From assembly GCA_005406025.1 (NCBI GenBank), contig BGZK01000545.1:62001-126000 (forward strand): a stretch of 64,000 nucleotides of DNA. Direction: 5' to 3'. Shown one piece after another: positions 10,416-22,177 of the stretch. Both the position numbers and the translations under genes were made by a program. The notes beneath the pieces were generated by a model, which saw only the letters and a program-made list of their open reading frames with translations, did not search any database and was not told where the DNA came from. Source of the DNA: Eumeta japonica. Taxonomy: Eukaryota; Arthropoda; Insecta; Lepidoptera; Psychidae. Every line of letters starts with the position of its first letter. Within the stretch, counting starts at the first letter, position 1.

Positions 10416-11999
10416 CGCGGGGTTTGTCAGCACGTTAGCATCTACAATTCTTTAGAGATATTAATGAAACTCAACATACATGTTCTATGAACGATTACAA
10501 GGGTCGAGTTCAAATTTGAGCTATACCGGTCAAATAGTTTAGAAATAACAGCAGACGCTTAGACGCTATTAGAAATACAATATCACTAGCCATGTACATG
10601 TTTTATCTATTACTATAAATCATACTTACAATTAATATTTGTTTATGGATGTGGTATTATTTATATTATGGCCCATTAGTTTAATAAAATGCCACATTTA
10701 TGCTTGGTGTAGCGCTTTTGCTTGACAAGCTAATATTGGCCCTGACTGAAAGTCGACTTTGAGTCGACTGCAGGAGTGGCCATTTATTTGCTACAGAGAC
10801 GTTCTTCGATTGATATTCTTTGTTTCAAATACTAGGTAAAAAAAATAGGTTTCGCGTAATTTAACCTTTTTGATATTTGTGCATTGTCTGTGAGTAATTA
10901 ACAAATTCATTTTTGAAGTGAAACTTCTTTATCGACGTATGAGAGAAATTTTATAGCAATGTAAAAAAATCGTCACGTTTTTAGTTACGCGCCATATTTA
11001 TTTCTAAGACACATTTTTCTGTAACGCGCCTCGTTTATTTCTAAAACTCGGTAGTGACGTGAAAATAATATTTCAATAATAAAGTGATAGGTATAAAAAT
11101 AAAAGATTTTTTTTCTCATTCCAGTGGATTTCTAACAAAAGTATTATTAACAATATTAGCATTAAGTATTTTTTTTTAAGTTAGTTCAGGTTAACCTCAG
11201 TGTTTAATTGTAAGTATCGGTACGTGTATATAATTTCATTAAAACTAGCAATTATTAATTAATACGACTGTTAATCTAGTAAACATCAATTAATGTAATA
11301 ATAAAAAAAAAATAAACTGTACACAGTTAGAAAATGAAAACATAGAGATGTACATTTTTTTAAATTATTCGTTTTTAATAATTTATTTATCCATTTTAAA
11401 TTTCACAAAATTAATGTATATTTGTTAAATTAGTAGTCTTTTAATAATTGTATTACTTTAAACAGACAATTTCAATTATTGTTTACACAAAACTTGTATA
11501 CTTGAAACAGTTATTGAAATTAACTATTTAACTCTAAAAATAAATTGTGATTATAATTTAAATATCTGCTTCAAATTATTTTTATTTGTATGCATGTCTA
11601 TGATTATAAAATAGCGATAATTTAATACAAAATCAATTTTTTTCTGCTTAAACTTTATTTAATTTAGCTTCATTTAACCAATTTCTGTAAAGTTGTAGAT
11701 AGTGGATCATTTTTGTAAAAATGATGTCATAAAGAAGTTTCATTTCTTACGTGTGAACACTAATACACACACACATTTTTTTATCTTTTCTTTTCTTTGT
11801 CTTTCTTTTATTTGTGATTGTATTCTAAATAGGATAATTACTGTAACCTTGTAGTATTGTACTGTAATATAGTGTAACTATGTACTACTAGGTACATGTC
11901 GTTTATGTTTGTCTACTATGGTGTCATAACACAGAAATATTATCTAACATATTACACTAATATTGCAAAGGTGAATATATTGATGTGAAGTTGGGTGTA
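10416..11999. other. AT-rich gene-free stretch
   Basis: Long AT-rich DNA with poly-A/T runs. Nothing coding, and no repeat copies that I can match. Confidence 0.5.
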
Positions 12000-12180
12000 G
12001 GTTAATACTGAACGTTGAAACAGCTGAACGGGTTGTGATGAAACTTCGGAAATTTTCAATAAAGCAAAATAAATAATTCCTATTTTACTTATGGATAATA
12101 TAGGTTCATACTAGTGAAAGAAGTATTACATTCGCTTCAGTAGTTACAGAAATTTTCGTCTATACACAAACAGGATTTTT
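12000..12180. repeat. Possible LINE/SINE tail fragment
   Basis: The phrase AGCTGAACGGGTTGTGATGA and a later CGCTTCAGTAGTTACAGAAA resemble the 3' regions of common insect non-LTR elements. It is diverged and without boundaries. Confidence 0.25.
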
Positions 12181-12303
12181 TTTTGTCTCTAATATTAATC
12201 GTTATAAATAAAATGAAATACACTTTCTTTTCAGTTGTTTGTTCGGACGATAATTTTACTCCCTTCACAATAATATTTCATATTTATTGGTTAACAAGAA
12301 CAC

Positions 12304-13148
12304 AAAAAACCGGTCACAAGCGTGTCGGGCTACGTGCAGTGTAGGGTTCCGCAGTTGTCCGTAACAGTATACGGACTTAGAAAGGAAGCTTTACATTTGA
12401 TACTATGAACGTATTAATTTAGTTCACGGTTTAACAGCTAATAATGTCTAAAACCGGCCCACATAGGACGGCTGTTAACGATTTTATGATGTATTGCCAT
12501 CATTTTCTATGGTTCATAAACTAATATTTAATACCTATTTACGCAACCACAACTTCGTTTAAGTAATTTTCAGTGGAATTTGCATGAAATTTAGATTTTT
12601 ACTTCCATAAGTAGATTTCATAAGTTGAACGAATGTTACTCGTTAACTTGTAAAACTTACTTAGCTGTGTTGAAGTTAAAAGCTTTCCTTTTAACTTAGA
12701 TATATATGCCACTGTCATGAATTTTATCACATACCTATGGGTAACCATTTACCTGGTAAGAAGAGGACACTTGACCCTTACGGAAAATAACACTATAAAA
12801 TTTAAAATTTCGCAAACGGATTCCTAAATCGAAAAAATAGTTTTAACGAACGCATAATTTTTTGAATCAATGTTTGAATGATATATCCAACGATATCTCA
12901 CACCATGGACTAGACTAGAAAAAGAAATGACCTTCATTTTACTTATAGGGGAGGTGCCCTAATAAAAAATGTTTATTTGTTTTCTACTACTTTGTCGTAT
13001 ACTGTCGAATATACATAACAAATTACAGCTTTTTGGTAAAAATAATTTTTGAACTAAGACGCGCACACACGGACAAGCGGACAGGCGGACAGACGGATGG
13101 ACATGACGAAACTACAAAAGTTTCTTGTTGACTACGGAACCCTAAAAA
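12304..13148 (+). mobile_element. Near-complete lepidopteran element, about 845 bp
   Basis: The head at 12307 reads AAACCGGTCACAAGCGTGTC and is followed by GTGTAGGGTTCCGCAG. The tail has the GACAGGCGGACAGACGG tract at 13082-13098 and ends in CTACGGAACCCTAAAAA at 13131-13147. This head-to-tail structure is that of a very common moth/butterfly non-autonomous element; I recall the pattern but not a secure family name. A second, shorter element follows directly. The minus-strand ORF at 13023-13211 is a translation of the tail and is not a gene. Confidence 0.7.
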
Positions 13149-13440
13149 TAGACCAGTTACGAAACTGACTTGCACATGAAGGATTCCATACCATTTTACA
13201 ATAGTTAACACTACATATTTTTTTTAAATAGTTTATGAAATCCAAGACCATAAATTAAAATTGAACGAAAAACACCAAAAAACCGCATTCTTCATATGAA
13301 CTTTTTAAGATTTAAAAGAATTCCTTCATTTCGTTTTTGTTATTTGTAATTTTATAGCCCTGTGACAGACGGATGGACATATACCGAAACGTTAGCGGTA
13401 GTTTCGTTCGCATCCCTTCGATATGGAACCCTAATAAGTG
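13149..13440 (+). mobile_element. Second lepidopteran element, head-to-tail with the first
   Basis: It begins right after the previous tail. GACTTGCACATGAAGGATTC corresponds to the family head GACTTGCGCACGAAGGGTTC. AACACTACATATTTTTTTTA is shared with copies at 26200 and 43983. The tail is GACAGACGGATGGACAT, and the end is GGAACCCTAATAAG. At about 290 bp it is either a short subfamily or internally deleted. The tandem arrangement suggests insertion of one element into the tail of another. Confidence 0.6.
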
Positions 13441-14074
13441 AACATTTCTGTTAGTCACCTTTTATTTTGAGAAAATTGTGTTAGAAAAAAAAAAATTTTT
13501 TTGCAACTCACAGTTTTCTAAAGCAGAATGTTAAAATGTTTATTTTATCCATAATATTTATATTATTCCTATTATTAATATTATCCATAATATTTACATT
13601 ATCCATAATCAACCAATGTTCACTTTAATGGGAATTCGCCAATAATGGATAGTGAGCATTAATCATTCTATCAAAGAGAAAAATAAAAGAATTGTTAAGA
13701 ATGAACTTTCTGAGCGAAGGAGAGATGTTTGAGATTTTAACATACAATTAAGTGGCTTTGGGTCGAATAAGTTCAATGTATTGAATGTGAAAAATATTTT
13801 TTTTTTTATATAAAAGTACGTTAAATAAAAGTTCAAATCACTTTCTCAAATCTTTAAAAACTTTTAGTGAGTTATGTGACAAGTTCATACTGTTACTCTA
13901 TTTATTTATTTATAACTTTGAACACTAACTACCATAGAATAAATCACAAAATGGTTGCTTTGTTTTATTTGTGGTTACAGGAATACATAACATTGTTACG
14001 TGGTTGAAGACAGAATTAATACAATAATTATGACATAATACAAGAACACTAAAGTGATAAGTACAGAAAAACAT
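13441..14074. other. AT-rich intergenic DNA
   Basis: There is a run of imperfect TCCATAATATTTA repeats at about 13548-13610; otherwise nothing is recognised. Confidence 0.4.
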
Positions 14075-14454
14075 TATATACCGTATGGAATCGATCATGC
14101 ATCTTTCCACAAATATTCATAATCTCCTTTTTCTTTAGAACATCTTTGCTAAAGATACCATAGTCTTTGAAGTATGCGTTTCTAAGAAAAATAGCTCAGA
14201 GTATCAAAGTAGAATCGTCATACTGCCAACCTTCGAACAGCTGACACGTATCGCCGTCGCTGCAAACCGCGCGTCCGTTGACTCGAACCGTTTGCATCTG
14301 GCCGAGCATTTATTAGGGAATTGTTTTATTTTATTTTATTTAAAAGTACATTTTCAATGATATATTTTTGTTATAGTTATTTTTGAAAATTATGTTGTAA
14401 AATAAGAAGGGTATTATGAATATTTGCGGAATTATCTATTCTATACTGTATATA
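14075..14454. mobile_element. TIR element (MITE-like), copy 1
   Basis: Terminal inverted repeats of roughly 60 bp: the left end holds TATATACCGTATGGA then CAAATATTCATAATCTCC, and the right end carries the reverse complement (GAATATTTGCGGA ... ACTGTATATA). A second copy lies at 18997-19433 in direct orientation and shares the internal GAAAAATAGCTYAGA block and GAGCATTTATTA. The length (about 380 bp), long TIRs and lack of coding capacity are typical of a MITE. The ends start and finish with TA, which would suit a Tc1/mariner-type target, but I cannot prove the target site. Confidence 0.7.
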
Positions 14455-14699
14455 AGAAATATACATGAAGACGATAATTTACGGATTTATGTACCAATTC
14501 TGGCAAGTTTTTTCTAAACGTTTAAATTGTCCTTGAATATATAGATATCTTACGTAACGACATCCATCATGCTGCCACAAAATGTAGCTACGTCGCTTTT
14601 CGAGATATAGGCCACTGAGGATGCTTTACACCTAATATGGTAAGAACAAATTCTCATACGCCAGTCGCTCTAATACAATATTACGATATTATACATCCA

Positions 14700-14930
14700 G
14701 AATTTCCGAAACACGTGCGACTGCAGACGAATCACCAGTGCATTGTCGGCCTCCTATAGGTAGGAATAGAAAATCTGATGAAAGCGGGATAGCCACTATT
14801 AGTCATTGGACGAAAAGCAATAGCGGAAACTATTACTACACGTCAGTACTCTGTGAAAATGTGGTATTTCATTGGCCAAGCCGACCCATTCTGGTTCTGC
14901 AGCCAAGCATGATTTTACCACAAAAGATAT
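14700..14930 (+). repeat. Dispersed LINE-like fragment, copy 1
   Basis: It matches 40880-41165. Shared blocks are AGTGCATTGTCGGCC, TAGGAATAGAAAATCTGATG, AGCGGAAACTATTACTACACGT and a later CCAAGCATGATTTTACCA. In moth genomes I recall similar text (GTGCRTYGCCGGCCTTTTAAGAAGG) within abundant non-LTR or SINE repeats. The apparent 71-codon ORF at 14738-14953 lies in this repeat and is not called. Confidence 0.55.
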
Positions 14931-15419
14931 TTATTGCGCGTCTTTGTTGTTAGATAGTGCAAACAACAGACATTGCTTCATAAAAGTAGAATGCTAAATA
15001 TATTGGAACCCAATAGGTTTACGAGGGGTACTGATATTATAGATAAAAAAATTCCGTAATATCTATATTAGGTTTATTTTGTATGTTTCTGCGTAATAAA
15101 ATAATGACAACACTAGTATGTTAATTATGTAATATGATTGTATATAAATAGATATTACAAAGATTAAAATGTGATAAATCGACACAAAATAGAAAGATGT
15201 CGAGTAATAATTCCCTTAATTATATATTTATAGGACTGTATTTGGATTCGTTATTCTTGTTTGTAGTTTGATCCACACCGATTCAAATAACATATTTGTA
15301 GATTATGAGGTATTTGATTTATTGGTAATGTTATTGATCTAATGAACAAATAAATGCGCAAGAAGTAAATAATTTATTAACACTAACAATACATACTTAG
15401 TTGTTCTGTTTCCTTGATC
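14931..15419. other. AT-rich spacer before the repeat array
   Basis: AT-rich DNA with no recognised features. Confidence 0.4.
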
Positions 15420-16100
15420 ACTCTCATTAGAGGTAATGCACAGGTGGCCAAACCTTAAAAGCGATTTAAAGGATAAATTGTTTGTACTGCTTCCTGTGTG
15501 TGTTGCCACAATACTCGGAATTCAATCTACCCTGGTGGTAACAACAGGGTATATTAAATTATCACAGTAAAAACTGGTTATAAATGTATTATTCTATACT
15601 GCTTCCTATGTATGCAATATTGCTACCGTTGAATATTAACGGGCGATCAAAACATATTTATTGTTATTCAGAATGCTACACACTAAATAAATGTTTTTTA
15701 CTGCTTCCTGTGCATGCTGTCCTGGTAAGCCGCAACCGAATTGGGTAATATCGGCGCGTTATTACAGAATACGTAGTATTAAAGATAAGTTATGAAAAAC
15801 AAGACTTAAAAACTCTGTGGTATTGATCCGCGTTGTGCTACATCAGGAAAATATTATTAGAATATGCAACATTAAATCGCTTATAACACAACCGTTTTTT
15901 ACTACTTCATGTTGTCCTCGTACTCGAAATCCGAATCAGTTTACACGAGCGGATTCAGAATGCGTAATTATTTATGCTGCCCTGGCAGATGAAATTCGCA
16001 TATGGAAACATCGGCGCATCATTATACGAATACGCAACATTAATAAAATAAAACATGTTTTGTGATCATTTTAAATTGTCGTACTATCCGAAATCCAAAT
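15420..16100 (-). repeat. Left arm of inverted higher-order repeat array
   Basis: The segment carries the reverse complement of units found at 16230-17960. TACTGCTTCCTGTGCATGCT followed by TCCTGGTAAGCCGCAACCGA (15698-15740) matches the reverse complement of the block at 17495-17540. CATCGGCGCATCATTATACG at 16009 matches the reverse complement of 17295-17312. The CTGCTTCCTGTG-type motif recurs near 15488, 15598, 15699 and, altered, 15900, so the arm is itself a run of diverged sub-repeats about 100-200 bp long. Confidence 0.65.
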
Positions 16101-16229
16101 TGTGTTATCGATTTCGGAATCTAATTATTCCATGTAATAATTCAGACATGGTTATCCAGATCACATAATGTTCAATGAATTAAAAAATATATAACAAGTC
16201 CAGAAATGCAATAAAAACCATAAAACTTT

Positions 16230-17960
16230 TTTTTTTAAATCAAACGGTATAACCCAATTTAGATTTTAAGTATTTAATTTTACATGAACATTGCGGAAAC
16301 TGGTTATAAAGCGTCTATATGAAACAATACAAATTTCCAATACCACGACAATTTAAAACAATATATACAATAATTATATTTTATTAGTAATTTAATGTTA
16401 GCGGATTCATGCGCCGATGTTACCAGATTCGAATTCGAAGTACCAGAGGGCCTAGCATGACGCCCTAGACAAGAGTCTCTCTATAGGACTATCCCTTTCG
16501 CTCATTACATTGGCGCGACAAGGATAGCCCTATAGAGAGACTCTTGTCTAGGGCGTCATGCTAGGCCCACAGGACAACATATAGGATTAAAAAATGGGTA
16601 TTTTATAAACAATTTAATTTTGCATAATCCGGATATTTTCCTGTTGTAACACAACGCAGAATTCGAAAACCCGAGATAATCTGCTCATAATCCTTTTTTT
16701 TTTACGTTACGCAATTCGAAATCGACTTAGGACAACACACAGAAAGCGATAAATAAATATTTATTTTGTTCATTGCATTCTGAAATATATAAAAATGTCT
16801 TACTTGATCGCTTATTAAAATCCAACGATAACAAGACTTCATACACAGAAAGCAATACAGAACATAAATTTTATAATCAATTTATTCTGAGGTAATCTTA
16901 TAAAAACACCCTGATTCAAATAGATCGCTTCCCTATCGTTATGACAACATTCGTAAGAAGTACCGTACAAAAAAAAATTAAGAAAAAAATTAAAATTCTC
17001 GGTCGCCTAATATCAATTTACGAGACCAGGAATGCAGACTCAAGAAAAAGCTCAGAACTTTTCCTCAAAAACCAAAGCGATAATGGGAACCCTGATACTA
17101 ACGCACTGGTGTAAACCCAATTTGGATTTTAATAATCAGAATGAACTAAAGAAATTCAAAATATATGTTTTTAATTTTATGAAGATTGCGTGATTCGTTT
17201 ATAAGGCGCTCAATGTAACACGTTTCAGAGTTCGAATAACACGATAATTTAAAAGTACACAAAACATTTATTTTAGTACTAATTTAATATTGCGTAAATA
17301 ATGATGCGCCGATATTACCAAATTTGAATTTGAAGTACCAGGGCAATATAAAGAACAAAAAAACGGGTATTTAATAAACAATTTAATGTTGCGTGCATAT
17401 AATATATTCTGATAATATTTTCCTGATGTAAGCCGAATTCGAATACCATAGATAACTCATAAACCTTTCTTTTTTTTTAAATTACCCAATACGGATTCGG
17501 ATTCGGCTTACCAGGACAACATACACAGGAATCAGTAAAAACATTTTTTTTGTTCTTCACTCGCATTCTGAACAAAAATAAGAATGTCTCGATCGCCCGT
17601 TAACGTTTAACGATAGCAAGACTGCAGGAACCATTATAGAACAATAATTTTGTAACAAATTTACTTTGTGATAAGCGGGTATAAATATCCTGATGTAACA
17701 AAAAGATCACATTGAGAGTTTTGGCAACACATGTAAAGTAGCTGTACAAAATTTTATTAAGATGAAAACAATGTCTTGATCGCCATCGTCTAATCTAAAT
17801 CTAATATCATACAAGACCAGGAATGCAAACAAAAGAAACAAAAGGAAACGTTCCTTTAATAACCAATTTAATTACGGGAATTCTGATACAAACGCGCTGT
17901 TGTAACCCAATTCAGGTTTCCATTACCAGGACAAATTAAGAAGTACAAACAATACTTTCT
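16230..17960 (+). repeat. Right arm: tandem ~900-bp higher-order repeat
   Basis: GATGCGCCGATGTTACCAGA at 16409 and GATGCGCCGATATTACCAAA at 17302 begin two long colinear units about 900 bp apart. The second is cut off near 17960, and a partial unit end precedes the first (16230-16408). Within a unit, ACCAGGACA/GCAGTAAAAACA and ATGTCTTGATCGCC-type blocks return at alternating spacings of roughly 115 and 180 bp. The organisation is that of a higher-order satellite made of diverged monomers. No coding frame runs through it. Confidence 0.7.
16448..16568. mobile_element. 121-bp foldback element inside repeat unit
   Basis: Arms 16448-16494 and 16522-16568 are 47 bp inverted repeats with a single mismatch, beginning GGGCCTAGCATGACGCCC, around a 27-base loop. 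Comparison with the sister unit at 17335-17345, which reads straight through the equivalent site, shows it is an insertion. CAG flanks both sides (16444-16446 and 16570-16572) and may be a target-site duplication. The near-identity of the arms implies a recent arrival compared with the eroded repeat around it. It could yield a long hairpin RNA. Confidence 0.8.
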
Positions 17961-18412
17961 ATGGATTCGAACTCTGGCTGGCGCGCGAGGTGTACTTTAC
18001 CTACATTCACGTTTGCTTCAAGGCTATCGTAAATAATTAATTTCATTTGTTTTGTTGATAATCAAGTGTCTAACCTTAATTCTTATATAGATAGATTTTA
18101 ATGATTTTTTTTTAATCAATGTATTTTTTCTTTACACAATTTTTTAACTGAAGTAAAATTCTAATTATGGGCTATTTATTAAATACATTTAGTGTACAAG
18201 TTAACATTACTAATATAACACAATTTTTATTTTCAACTGAGAAACGTATATCCTGTATTCCTTAAAATTAGTTATTAGTAAAATAACAACAAATTAATTT
18301 TATTTGTCAGGCACTTCGAATCTTACCTTGGCATTTTTGTCGATTTGATTTTTTTTTGGTAAAGTTATAAGAAAGTTTTATATGTATATTTATGTATATG
18401 TTTACGTATACA

Positions 18413-18880
18413 CACTGTTCCGACGATGGGTCGTGTCCACTTACACCACATATAGCTGTAAAACTTTCGTCTTAAGGTGGAAGTTTTCAATAGTGAATAG
18501 AATAAACTTAAAATCTTTGATACACGATGTTCTAGGGATAAATCGCGTCCTCGTCCGCCAGAAAACGATGCATCCACGAGGGGTTTACTTCTACGATGTA
18601 ACGGTCGATGGTGACCAATCATAATCTTAAAACTTTGTATACGTGCTCTTCTGAGGATGGAACGTTTCCTGGTGCACCAGAGATGCAGGTTTAACGGGTA
18701 GATCCTACGGTGGAACTCTTCAACGAAAAACAGCATAGACTTGAAACTTTGCTTGCGGGCTGTTCCAACGATGGATTGTGTGTTCATACACTGGAAGACG
18801 ATGAATCGTGTCCTCGTATACCAGAGAACGATGCAACTGTGACCGTTTTCCCCTAGTATGAAACTTTTCAACGGGATTAA
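18413..18880. repeat. ~115-bp minisatellite, four units
   Basis: Anchors GTTCCGACGATGG (18417), GTTCTAGGGATAA (18529), CTTCTGAGGATGG (18648) and GTTCCAACGATGG (18762) are spaced 112, 119 and 114 bp apart. Each is followed by a CCAGAGAACGATGCA-like block and an AAACTT(T)GT/GAAACTTT block. It supports the longest open frame in the window (minus strand, 18365-18871, 168 codons). Unit spacings are not all multiples of three, and unit 2 is read in a shifted frame, so I favour a non-coding minisatellite. Confidence 0.65.
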
Positions 18881-18996
18881 AACTCTTTAACCATGACGTT
18901 AATAAATATAAATAATATGAATAAATGTATATACTTTCTTTCAGTAATATTAAACATACAAACCTTCAGACCCGCATCGCAGTCAACACACAGTTT

Positions 18997-19433
18997 TACA
19001 TATACAGTATGGATTTTATTTTGCATCTTTTCGTAAATATTCATAATCTTCTCCGCTTATAAAACAATTTTTCCAAAGGAACTACAGTCATTGAAGTAGC
19101 CGTTTCTGAGAAAAATAGCTTAGACATCTACGTAGAAATGTCGTACTAACAGCTTTAGAACAAATAATGCATAGGTACTGCGCCTCAGCGCGCTGCGCAG
19201 CCGGCCATCCGATCACGCCTGCACTAGCAGTCTCTATATATTCATATTCATCTATGACTAGCAGTCTGGTCGAGCATTTATTAAGGTTGTATCTATATCA
19301 TTTTATATTATTTATAAAAATATTTTTAATGATATATCTTTGTTATAGTCACTGTGGGAAAGGTGTTCTAAATAAGAAGGAGATTATAAATATTTGCGAA
19401 AAGAGGCATGATAAAATTCCATCCAATTATACA
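18997..19433. mobile_element. TIR element (MITE-like), copy 2
   Basis: The same family as 14075-14454, in the same orientation and about 437 bp long. The left end reads TATACAGTATGG then GTAAATATTCATAATCTTC; the right end holds GAGATTATAAATATTTGCGA, its inverted counterpart. It carries an extra GC-rich inner stretch (GCGCTGCGCAGCCGGCC, 19189-19205) and a short TATTCATATTCATCT duplication. The open frame at 19167-19436 is inside the element and not a gene. Confidence 0.7.
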
Positions 19434-20640
19434 TAATAAATACAATTGCCTTAAGTCATAAGTAAATATTACTTGAATTATGAAATTTTCTTTCCTAGAC
19501 AATCTTAATATAATATTTAAATAATTAGTCGGTCCTAGCTAAAGCAAAGCAAATTTAAAATAAAAGATACCGAATAATACAAAAGTTGACAAGAGAAAAC
19601 AAAAATTCAACAAATTAAAATATACAAAATATTGAAAGTCCAAAAAAAGTATTGACTCAAATTATGAAAATCCATATAAAACCATGTCTGACATGTTTTT
19701 AGCTAATAACGACTATTTAATTAGTTTAAGATTTTTAAAAAGTTCTTATTATTTATTTTTGTTTTGAAAAATCTTTTATTTAATATTTTTGCAATCAATA
19801 GACAATTAAAATATATGAGTGATTTTCTTAATTATGGGAAAATAAATATTATATTATCGACATACTGCTAAGATAACAAGTGATTATATTACGTACATTG
19901 AAATAACTAAAATTGACATTTAAAATTTAAATAAACAAATTATTTTTGAATCATATAATTTAAGATAATTTGGAATACGCTAATTCAAAATACGTACACA
20001 TTAGACTACAAAATAAATGGCGTAACTAAAAAATATAAGCATGTAATTAATTTGTAGTTAAATAGTAATTAAAAATATAATTTAATTAATCTTTCAGTAT
20101 TACAACGCTGAATAATTCAATATGAAAAACAAACAAAATCCATTCGTTAAAACAACGATAAAAATTATGAAGGATTCTCAACGGGCATTGTCTATTCTAC
20201 ACTATAATCTTACAAATAGGCGTCATTAAGTCTAGTACATATTCGAAAAAAATAGAAATAGATGGAAGACAGAAAATAAAAGCGAAAGTTTAGCCACAAG
20301 TTTTTTATAGACAACTAATTTTGCTACACACTCACGTAATATAATTTAAATTCATGACGTTTATAGCAACATAGTTGAAAGATTTCATAATATTATTGCA
20401 AAATATATATTGCATTGAGTCAATCACTAATAACCATGTTATATCCACATTTTCACTACTTTCTTTTTTTTTAATAAAAATTACATGAATATAATAATAC
20501 AAAATTAATCAATTAAATTAGTACAATATTATTTGATTACAGCGCATTAGCTCAATGATTCATCAGTTTTATTTACGATTGCAATTTAAAAAAATAAAAT
20601 ATTTTTTAATTTATTTTTTATTTCTTATGAATTCATAAAA
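19434..20640. other. Very AT-rich gene-free stretch
   Basis: I see nothing beyond A/T-rich low-complexity DNA. Confidence 0.5.
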
Positions 20641-20760
20641 TGACGCGATGCCCATTGTTGCCTTCAAAGACAGCCGGCGTCATTGGCTAATGCATCGAAT
20701 GCGATGTTAGCGAACGTCATTGGCTAACATCGCGTTCGTAATTCCTGCTTTTGATGAAAT
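20641..20760. repeat. Small GC-rich repeat cluster with stem
   Basis: CGTCATTGGCTAA occurs twice (20678 and 20714). GCGATGTTAGC (20701-20711) pairs with GCTAACATCGC (20723-20733) as an 11-bp stem. It may be the remnant of a mobile element end. Confidence 0.4.
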
Positions 20761-21089
20761 TACGACATTTTTTCTTAAGTATTATGTCGCCTTAGGAGGT
20801 CATCTAAATGTCCTAGAAAAGGCTATACCAAAATAAATGTTGTCATATTTGTATTTTGTGACCAATTTTCATTTAAAGCCGATATTTCAAATACCTAGTA
20901 TATATCAATGGAAAAAACAATTTATCATCTAGCAAATAGAAATACAATACCTTTGAATGAAAATGCGTTTTTGCGGGATTTTTTATTTTGAGCTCAATTT
21001 TAAAATAAAGATTAATAATTAATAGTTCAAAAAGATTCAATAAGATTAATCATATTGAAACATTTCGGAAATCTGCTTGCTTATTACAA

Positions 21090-21510
21090 TCTTTTTTAGG
21101 ATTTCGGAGCCGAAATGGCAAAGACAGAACCCCCATAGCTTCGTCTTGTCCGTCCTCCGACCGTCCATCCGTTCGTCCGTATGTGATAGGCATTTTACTC
21201 AACAACTTCAAGATGTATATCGATGTAGTTTGTAGTATACAAGTGTATCATATAAGCTTGTACTTATTTTGTTGGTAAAATAAACAAAAATAAATATTTC
21301 TAAAGAGGGCACTCTATACATGGAACAGAAAATAAAATTTTTTTTTAGAAAACAACAACGTATAGCATATATTTCGATAGTTTTTCCAAAAACCAAAATT
21401 TTATTTTTTGTTGTTTCCTTAGAAGAGGATAAGTCAAAGTTTAGTCAAAAAATATTGCAAAATCAAAAATCAGAGAATAATTGTTGCTGTACTGTTATGT
21501 CAAAAACACA
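21090..21510 (-). mobile_element. Lepidopteran element, reversed copy
   Basis: Reading the minus strand, the tail GACGGACGGATGGACGGTCG (about 21160-21180) precedes the end TCGGCTCCGAAATCCTAAAA. The interior block ACAAAAATAAATATTTCTAAAGAGGGCACTC aligns base by base with 53770-53795, where a sister copy lies in the same reversed orientation. The overlapping 62- and 64-codon ORFs are translations of this repeat. Confidence 0.6.
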
Positions 21511-22162
21511 ATAATTGACGAGAATTACCCTCACATATTTTGAATATTTGATTGTAGTATGCATCGATACACGACAGACTTCGCTTAAAATGATAAGCTA
21601 AGGCATCCATGTTCCTAATATTAAGAACGAAACTTTATGCATTTTATGTTCTCTTACACATTTCCCAAATCATACATTATTTTCACAAAATAACTAATTT
21701 TTGTAGTGAACTAATGTACTTCACGTCTTAATGGTCTTGTAATATATGCTTTATAATACAGTAAATATTTATCTTATATGCATATAATAATACTGTTGGA
21801 AAAAATAATAACAGGAAAACGTCACGATAAAGAATTGATTATTTTACATTATAATATTGTTCTCTGAAATTTAAAAAATCTAGGACTATAACTCTTGACA
21901 TGTATTCAAACACGATCAAAGCTATTTTCTTGAGAACAATAACTCAAAAACAACACCATTATTATAATTTATTTATTCCAAACAATTATAGCGTCCAACA
22001 AAATGAATTTACCAACAATCCATGTTTACATAACACATTTGTTCATTAGCCGACGCGCTCGCGCAGAGCAGACGTTGCTCGACATCACAAAAGGTTATCG
22101 CATCTATCTTCATTCACTCGGTCGCAAACGCTCGTACTGTGAACATCGCTCTGGAAAATAAA

Positions 22163-22174
22163 ATGCAATCGTAG
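22163..22174 (+). promoter_or_regulatory. In-frame mini upstream ORF, decides MBF2 start
   Basis: ATG CAA TCG TAG lies 15 bases before the MBF2-like start and in the same frame. The TAG at 22172-22174 rules out an N-terminal extension and supports 22178 as the true start. If it is in the mRNA leader, the 3-codon ORF could damp translation. The GC-rich stretch at 22050-22145 upstream may be the promoter, but I see no TATA box. Confidence 0.5.
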
Positions 22175-22177
22175 GCT

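Noticed and set aside
13023..13211. 62-codon minus ORF with Ser/Val/Cys/Pro repeats
   Set aside because: It is a translation of the GACAGACGG tract at the tail of a mobile element.
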